Shown one piece after another: positions 6,328 to 11,388 of a DNA stretch of 11,388 bases. This DNA comes from an uncultured Collinsella sp. (lineage in GTDB: Bacteria; Actinomycetota; Coriobacteriia; Coriobacteriales; Coriobacteriaceae). Under the pieces are notes generated by a model, which did not search any database, had not been told where the DNA came from, and saw only the letters and a list, made by a program, of their open reading frames with translations. A program made the translations under genes and the position numbers. Each line of letters begins with the position of its first letter. Position 1 is the stretch's first letter. The stretch covers positions 1 through 11,388 of the forward strand of contig CALFGH010000161.1 in assembly GCA_937958315.1 (NCBI GenBank), in the 5' to 3' direction.

Positions 6328-7599
6328 ATGGCGCGTGACACATCAAACGATCCGGTTGTTAACTTGCCGCTCGATTACAAGTTCGACGGCAACGGTAACA
6401 TCATCCAGAAAGTCTTTTTTGGCGTAAATGCGGTATTCTGCCCCGTCTGGTACTGGTGGTACTTCAAAAGCAATCGTGATCCCAACTTTTGGATCGGTGA
6501 CAGCGACATGGACGGCTATGATCCCGAGGAATGCGCTACCGAGTTCCAGCACCGCATGGATAACTTTACGCCCGAGGAGAGCTGCAACCTCTTTGAAGTC
6601 GCAAAGTATTGCGACCGCATGACGGGTGTTACCGTCTTTGACGTCGTAAACGGGCGAAATGTAAACGAGCGACACCTGGATGACTACTACACCGGCTACG
6701 ACCTTGGCATCGAAGATGATGACGAGGACGAAGAAGACGACACAGACATCGAGATGGAGTTTGAAGGGCAACCTGTTAGCCCCCAGCCGATGCGCGTATG
6801 CGACGAGGGCCCCTGCCAGTTTATGCTGCCGCCCGTTTTAAACTGCGGAACGGACGACGGTTCTGGCTACGAGGTCGAGATTCCCCTGCGCGCCAAAACG
6901 ACCAAGAGCGGTACTCCGCAGGAGCGACTATCGTTCTATATCCCCGCCGACGTCGCCGTACACTGGTTCCGCGAGGTCACGGGCGAGCCGCAAGCCGACT
7001 ACCAACTGTTTCAAACCGTTTGGATGAATCGGGCCAATCGGCTTGAGAACCCGCACTTTGTCGACCACCTGTTTTCCTATGCGTTTTGGCAGGAGCGACT
7101 GCTGCGCATCCTGCACTACACGTACAAGCGGGGCAAGGTGCAGAGTGTGCGCATCGTTGCCGATTACGAAGGCGATGCCGCCGAGTTTATTGGTAAGTAC
7201 TATCCGGAGGCCGAGGTCATCGGTCATCAGAGCAACGAGAACGCCTTTGAAACGGGAGCCGCCTATCTGGTGGACCTCACGCTGGACTACAAATACAAGG
7301 ACGACAAGCTTGTCGAGAAAAAGACGTTCTCGGTCCTTGGCAGCTTTGGACGCGAATGGTATCGACTCTTTAGTGGCAATCCCAACGCCACCGTTGATGA
7401 TTTCTATGCATGGTGCGAGCAAACCGACACCTACGAGCCCCTACGTCAGGCAGCCGAAACCGCCGGCGCAATCGTTCAGTACACCACCTACGGGCTAAAG
7501 GACGGCAAGCTCACCAGCAAGCGCACCGAAGATCTCCAAGGCCGCACCAACGTCGAGATTAACGAGGCGGCCGAGCTGAGAGATCGCATGTTTACGTAG
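6328..7599 (+). CDS. Hypothetical protein with an internal domain duplication, first gene of the TIR/RyR operon
   Basis: I do not recognise this 423-residue protein. An N-terminal domain (about 11-125) recurs at the C-terminus (about 313-405). Both copies open with LDYK[FY] and a short turn, continue with a strand and an aromatic-rich segment (WYWWYF at 41-46, WYRLF at 344-348), and end with a similar strand-turn-strand (TVFDVVNGRNVNERHLDDY against VQYTTYGLKDGKLTSKRTEDL). The first copy carries an insert and is followed by a highly acidic linker (129-145). The middle part (148-312) looks like a separate mixed alpha/beta domain. There is no signal peptide, membrane segment or known catalytic motif. 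The ATG at 6328 has CAGGGAG about 6 nt upstream. The next gene starts 60 bp after the stop with no terminator between them. A sensor, adaptor or scaffold role is conceivable from the duplication and context only. Confidence 0.88.
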   Translation: MARDTSNDPVVNLPLDYKFDGNGNIIQKVFFGVNAVFCPVWYWWYFKSNRDPNFWIGDSDMDGYDPEECATEFQHRMDNFTPEESCNLFEVAKYCDRMTGVTVFDVVNGRNVNERHLDDYYTGYDLGIEDDDEDEEDDTDIEMEFEGQPVSPQPMRVCDEGPCQFMLPPVLNCGTDDGSGYEVEIPLRAKTTKSGTPQERLSFYIPADVAVHWFREVTGEPQADYQLFQTVWMNRANRLENPHFVDHLFSYAFWQERLLRILHYTYKRGKVQSVRIVADYEGDAAEFIGKYYPEAEVIGHQSNENAFETGAAYLVDLTLDYKYKDDKLVEKKTFSVLGSFGREWYRLFSGNPNATVDDFYAWCEQTDTYEPLRQAAETAGAIVQYTTYGLKDGKLTSKRTEDLQGRTNVEINEAAELRDRMFT

Positions 7600-7645
7600 G
7601 CGGCAACAGGCCCAGTTCACGTTATCCGTTCATCTCTATACTCAC

Positions 7646-7662
7646 AGGAGGTACCTACTTTG
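7646..7662 (+). promoter_or_regulatory. Strong ribosome binding site that fixes a TTG start
   Basis: AGGAGGT (7646-7652) lies 7 nt before TTG (7660-7662), an ideal distance. No ATG or GTG in frame nearby has a comparable site, and the reading frame after TTG starts directly with a hydrophobic segment. The rare start codon is compensated by the near-consensus Shine-Dalgarno sequence. Confidence 0.85.
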
Positions 7663-10077
7663 ATTTCTCCAATCTGTTGGTTCGCGGCATTCCTCGTCGC
7701 CCTCGTCGCGCTCTGCTATTCCATACACTTGGAACGGCACAACTATCAGCACAAACTCTTTGGCTTCGAGATCAATTCCAACCGTCGTATCGTCGCCTTT
7801 GGAATTCTTGCTCTTGGCGCTTTTTGCCTATTCGCCCCCGTTACCTGGGCGCAGTGCTTTTCTTCGGATCTTGGCGAGGGCTGGGAGCCAGGAGCCTTCA
7901 ACTTTATTAGCTGGGTCATCACCAACTTCTTTGCCGTGGGATGGACAACGACCATCCAGACCGGCCTCACCGATGTGACGTCAACCGTCTATAGCGCTAT
8001 TCCCCTTGGCGGCAGCATTGCCGGCCAGGTATTCAACCTGCTCTATTCGCTGCTCACACTTGCATACATCATCGCCCTTCCCGTTGAAATTGGTCTGTTT
8101 GCCTTCAACGCTGTTGCCACGCGTCTCTCGGGCAGCGTTATCAAGCGTCATCTCAAGTATGCCGACCATGCAATTATCTTTGAGAGCGTCGACGCCAACA
8201 CCGAGTTGCTCGCGCGTGATATCGTTAACAACATCAAGGACGGAACGCTCAATAACGCGAATGGCAACGGCGACATCGCCCTCATCTTTTGTCTAGGCAG
8301 CGACGAGGACAGCGAGCGTCAGCGCGTACTGCGCAATCTGTGCCAGGGCTATGTGCGTTATGTGTTCACCGACTCCGAAGCAGCCGATGTGCTCACAACG
8401 ATTACATCGCTGCGCGATGCAGTTAAGCATCTGCTCGCAGTTGACGTCGTCGCAACGAGCGAAGAAACCGAACACAACGTCAGCGCAACGATCGACATGC
8501 TCGAAGCGACGCACAAGGATCCTCAGGCCGGCTGCGCGCCCAAGATTACGCTCCATTGCACCCACAAGAACCCCGATGATGCCCAGATCTTCGATGCCAT
8601 CAAAGCCGACAATGAGCCGACTTGTCTTCACTTGCTCTCACGCGTACAAGACGAAATATACGATGTACTTGAAGAAGCCCCACTCTACAGCGTGCTCGAG
8701 CCCATCGATATCTCCGTCAACCCAAATCCCAAGCCTCAGAATCTCACCGTTCTCGTTTTCGGCGCAGGAGATTTCGGCATGCAGGCAACACGCACTTCCT
8801 TCTGGATGGGCCGCATGCCGGGCGTTCGTCTGAACATTGTTGTTGTCGACCCCAACGCCCAATCGATACTAGAACGCGAAGCAGCCCGCTACCCCGAGAT
8901 GTTTGGCGAAAGCTGCAACGGCATGCCGACAATTCGCTTTGTAGAAGCTGAGGCGCCCTCGGTTACAACCGATCGCCTGATTGCCGGCGGCACCGTCACC
9001 ACGCTGCACTACGACGCTCAAAACAAATGCGTATCGTCCAAGGCCGACAACGCGCTAATTACCGATGACGCTCGTCTTTACGCCTTCGTAACCATGGGAG
9101 ATTGTGGACAAAACCTCTCCTATTCGCTCATGCTCCAACGTCAGATCTTCAATCGCTTTATCGACCAGGGCTCACCGGACTACACCAAACAGCAACCCGT
9201 CATCTGCCCCCATATCGAGAGCGAAGAAATCCTAGGCGCCCTTAAAAGCCTCGATAAGACTCAGGCGACTGGCAAAGACGCCGCCAATATCATGCATCCG
9301 TTTGGTGCCCGCAAGGCGTTCTACACCTACAGTAACATCATCAATGACGAGCGCGAGCGCCTGGCCGTGCAGCTCAATGCGGCATACGACCTTTGCTTTA
9401 ATGGCTCTATTGAGAATGATTTTGACGCAACACTCGCCGTTGAGAAGGCAGTTAATAGTTACAACGGCAAAGAATCCAACAAGAGCAGCAGCCGAGCTTC
9501 GGCAGCGCATATCCCCTACCGCTTCTGGGCGCTTGGCTTTAGCGACACCGACGTGGAGCGGGGATCCTTCGAGCATGCCTGGAGGGAGAAGCTGCTGGGC
9601 AAGGCCAAGCCGGCCTCGAATAACGACAACATTGCCAATGCGATATTAAGCTCCGTCGTTCCCGACGCAGCCACCAAAGCCGAGTTCGATGCCAGCGAGC
9701 AGAAGAACCGCGAGGAATTCGCCCTTATCTGTCGTTTAGGGGACATGGAGCACGATCGCTGGCTTGCCTATTGTCGGGCAACGGGCATGACCGAACTGGG
9801 ACACGGCACCATCGAACAGGAATGCGAACAGCGTATGCGTGCAGCAGCCGTCGATGCGTTCCTGAGCGGCAAGGTCAACAAGAGTGGGGCCGAAGGCGTT
9901 CGCAAGTCCGACATCCTCATGCGTCACGCCTACATGACACCCGACAACGACACACTCGGCGCCCGTGGATTCTTGCTGGGCAAGGACGTCTACGCCTACG
10001 ACCGAATCATCGTCGCCCTCTCAGCCCGCATCGCCAAGGGAAATGTTGTCAAGCCCAAGAAGGACATGGATAAATAA
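7660..10077 (+). CDS. Channel-like membrane protein with tandem TrkA-N/RCK Rossmann domains and a C-terminal RyR domain
   Basis: The protein has 805 residues. Hydrophobic segments lie at about 5-21, 43-63 and 122-150. Between the last two, residues 80-100 read like a pore helix and loop (NFFAVGWTTT), with V93-G94-W95 in the place of a potassium filter VGY; this is a weak match. A first Rossmann-like unit (about 168-300) begins DHAIIFESV and has lost its glycine loop. A second (about 361-500) keeps VLVFGAGDFG, a GxGxxG dinucleotide loop, and a strand ending in an acidic residue (VVVDP). Tandem units after a pore are the usual layout of RCK-gated channels. The C-terminus (about 688-785) has MEHDRW, the hallmark start of prokaryotic RyR domains, and the later KDVYAYDR segment. 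RyR domains bind ligands or partners in larger channels. The protein probably sits in the membrane and changes ion flow when the Rossmann or RyR domains bind a nucleotide-type ligand. The TIR gene starts 25 bp downstream. Confidence 0.8.
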   Translation: MISPICWFAAFLVALVALCYSIHLERHNYQHKLFGFEINSNRRIVAFGILALGAFCLFAPVTWAQCFSSDLGEGWEPGAFNFISWVITNFFAVGWTTTIQTGLTDVTSTVYSAIPLGGSIAGQVFNLLYSLLTLAYIIALPVEIGLFAFNAVATRLSGSVIKRHLKYADHAIIFESVDANTELLARDIVNNIKDGTLNNANGNGDIALIFCLGSDEDSERQRVLRNLCQGYVRYVFTDSEAADVLTTITSLRDAVKHLLAVDVVATSEETEHNVSATIDMLEATHKDPQAGCAPKITLHCTHKNPDDAQIFDAIKADNEPTCLHLLSRVQDEIYDVLEEAPLYSVLEPIDISVNPNPKPQNLTVLVFGAGDFGMQATRTSFWMGRMPGVRLNIVVVDPNAQSILEREAARYPEMFGESCNGMPTIRFVEAEAPSVTTDRLIAGGTVTTLHYDAQNKCVSSKADNALITDDARLYAFVTMGDCGQNLSYSLMLQRQIFNRFIDQGSPDYTKQQPVICPHIESEEILGALKSLDKTQATGKDAANIMHPFGARKAFYTYSNIINDERERLAVQLNAAYDLCFNGSIENDFDATLAVEKAVNSYNGKESNKSSSRASAAHIPYRFWALGFSDTDVERGSFEHAWREKLLGKAKPASNNDNIANAILSSVVPDAATKAEFDASEQKNREEFALICRLGDMEHDRWLAYCRATGMTELGHGTIEQECEQRMRAAAVDAFLSGKVNKSGAEGVRKSDILMRHAYMTPDNDTLGARGFLLGKDVYAYDRIIVALSARIAKGNVVKPKKDMDK

Positions 10078-10102
10078 CGATTTCAATCGAGAGGATTGCA
10101 AC

Positions 10103-11326
10103 ATGGGAAAGCCATCCGCCGCAAATTTAAAGCAAGATAGCGAGGGCCACACCCTTCTGCGGATATTCGTAAGCTACCGACGTGCGGACAACACATTCAA
10201 CCACATGCTCGATATCGTTGACAGAACCCTAGATATGCTCAACACAAGCAAAGATATGCTTGCTTTGACCGACTATCGAATTGACAAGTTCACCGATATC
10301 GTCTCCATCGATTACGGGCAGCGCTGGGAACAGAAGATGAATGAAGCTCTCGAAGGCTCGGACATCCTGCTTGCTTTCATAACGCCTGGCTATATTGAAA
10401 GCAAGAACTGCTGTCACGAATACAATCATTTCCTTGAAAACGCTGAAGGAGAAAATGATGAAAAAACTGACAAGGACGATAGGCCTCGCCGGTGCATTCC
10501 CGTTTTTTGGACAAGCCAAGATAAAATTGAAGCGAATCTAAAAAAGAAATATGGTGAAAGCCCCGACGGAGAACCCACTGCAAAAGAAAAATCCAGTCAA
10601 ACTAGCTCGGACAGCCATGACGACAAAAACGATCATGACGAGTCACTCGCTAAAGAACAGACCCGAGGAATCCGCGATAAGGAAAGCGGCGACAAAAGCG
10701 TCTCCGATAATCCCTCAAAAGATAAGAACTCAGCAAAAAACGCCCATAGCACTTGGGAGGCAATCAAAGAGCTCAATGGCCTGGAGGCGGTCCTCCCTAA
10801 GTTCATTGAGCTTCTTAAGGACGATGCGCAGGGGTCTGATTACGATTTCGTGAAAGACTGTATCGTTCGCTGGCTTGCTAACAAGATTTTCATCGTTGCA
10901 GATTCAATCATTAAGAGCAAACAAATGGTTGAGGAAGAGGATTCTACGATTGCGGAAGCGAAGACGGTCAAGACATTAGACGACGAGCTTGCCGCCGCAC
11001 TTTCCGGCCATGTGTTTCATCTCTCGACAAAGAACTCCGAAGGGACCGCTCATGTGTCTGATGGCGTTTTTATCGTCGAAAAAGGCACGAAGATTGCCAG
11101 GGATCTTACGGTAAGCTGCCCGGTCTCCGTCATCAAGCAACGCAACGCGCATGCAGACCTCATAGAGGATTACGTGCTCACCGATGACATTGCGTTTTCG
11201 AGTCCCTCGGCGGCAGCGGGATTCGTAGCAGGCCGAAGCTCCAACGGTAAAACTATGTGGACGACCGATGAAAATAAAACCATCAACGATCTTGAGGAGG
11301 AATACAGGAAGGGAAAACAGTCGTAA
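10103..11326 (+). CDS. TIR domain-DUF4357 protein
   Basis: The protein has 407 residues and is soluble. The N-terminal TIR domain (about 17-136) has the first strand IFVSYRRAD (21-29), a strand-helix around GSDILLAFITPGYIES (85-100), then SKNCCHEYNHFLE with Glu106 in the position of the catalytic glutamate of NAD-cleaving TIR domains, and the strand CIPVFW (131-136). A charged Lys/Asp/Ser linker of about 75 residues (140-215) follows. Residues 216-290 are helical and may complete the TIR unit. The C-terminus matches DUF4357 (about 290-388), with the signature FSSPSAAAGFVAGRS-NG (365-382). DUF4357 is also found in nuclease-associated proteins, where its role is unknown. The ATG at 10103 has GAGAGGA at 7 nt and lies 25 bp after the channel gene, so the two are almost certainly translated from one mRNA. 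The gene, especially 10440-10740, is visibly richer in A/T than its neighbours, hinting at a separate origin. NAD hydrolysis or cyclisation is inferred, not shown. Confidence 0.88.
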   Translation: MGKPSAANLKQDSEGHTLLRIFVSYRRADNTFNHMLDIVDRTLDMLNTSKDMLALTDYRIDKFTDIVSIDYGQRWEQKMNEALEGSDILLAFITPGYIESKNCCHEYNHFLENAEGENDEKTDKDDRPRRCIPVFWTSQDKIEANLKKKYGESPDGEPTAKEKSSQTSSDSHDDKNDHDESLAKEQTRGIRDKESGDKSVSDNPSKDKNSAKNAHSTWEAIKELNGLEAVLPKFIELLKDDAQGSDYDFVKDCIVRWLANKIFIVADSIIKSKQMVEEEDSTIAEAKTVKTLDDELAAALSGHVFHLSTKNSEGTAHVSDGVFIVEKGTKIARDLTVSCPVSVIKQRNAHADLIEDYVLTDDIAFSSPSAAAGFVAGRSSNGKTMWTTDENKTINDLEEEYRKGKQS

Positions 11327-11359
11327 GAGAAAAATGGGCTGGAAAGAAAACCATCCAGT

Positions 11360-11388
11360 AATAATGAACAAAAAGAAGCGGGGCTCGG
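11360..11388. other. Possible left half of a terminator at the window edge
   Basis: After the TIR-DUF4357 stop codon, an A run (11370-11375) is followed by GAAGCGGGGC and then CTCGG, where the window ends. This is what the near arm of a bidirectional intrinsic terminator looks like, but the other arm is outside the window. A short reading frame from ATG at 11334 (18 codons to the edge) overlaps it, has no good ribosome binding site, and is not called as a gene. Confidence 0.25.

Noticed and set aside
7616..7642. Separate promoter for the channel gene (TTCACG and TATACT)
   Set aside because: Spacing is only 15 bp and transcription would start within the Shine-Dalgarno sequence, so translation would be impaired; no palindrome is present.
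11334..11388. Start of another gene at ATG 11334
   Set aside because: Only 18 codons are visible, there is no convincing ribosome binding site, and the end looks like a terminator arm.

Overview
The sequence suggests a high-GC gut actinobacterium of the class Coriobacteriia, most likely Collinsella or a close relative. This rests on codon style, the Asp/Glu/Ala-rich proteins and the look of the helicase N-terminus. It is an inference from reading only; no search was run.

Layout. (1) 1-596, minus strand: N-terminal 198 codons of a DEAD-box RNA helicase that runs off the left edge, preceded by a long leader. (2) 870-1166: a regular non-coding array of eight 15-bp repeats in strictly alternating orientation, one every 40-41 bp, so that neighbours pair into four long hairpins. 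(3) 1200-1837, minus strand: a GNAT-type acetyltransferase gene with its intrinsic terminator. (4) 1934-2479, minus strand: a small acidic protein with two membrane segments. (5) 2746-6135, plus strand: a 1129-residue protein of unknown function with three copies of a domain of about 200 residues. (6) 6328-11326, plus strand: a tight run of three genes. These are a 423-residue protein with an internal duplication, an 805-residue membrane protein that reads as an ion-channel-like segment plus tandem TrkA-N/RCK-type Rossmann domains plus a RyR domain, and a TIR-DUF4357 protein. The last 60 bases hold no convincing gene.

How it fits together. Four promoters, those of the acetyltransferase, the small membrane protein, the triple-repeat protein and the three-gene operon, share one architecture: the palindrome TGTTGCGCAACR, then exactly 19 bp, then a TAnnnT -10 element, with no usual -35. 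This links two minus-strand genes and four plus-strand genes into one likely regulon. TIR domains commonly make NAD-derived signals or destroy NAD. RyR and RCK domains are ligand-sensing or gating modules. The adjacent TIR and channel genes therefore suggest a nucleotide-signalled conflict or stress system with a membrane effector. The two repeat-containing proteins would be its unexplained partners. Domain calls for TIR, DUF4357, RyR, the Rossmann domain, GNAT and DEAD-box rest on visible motifs; the system-level role is inference.
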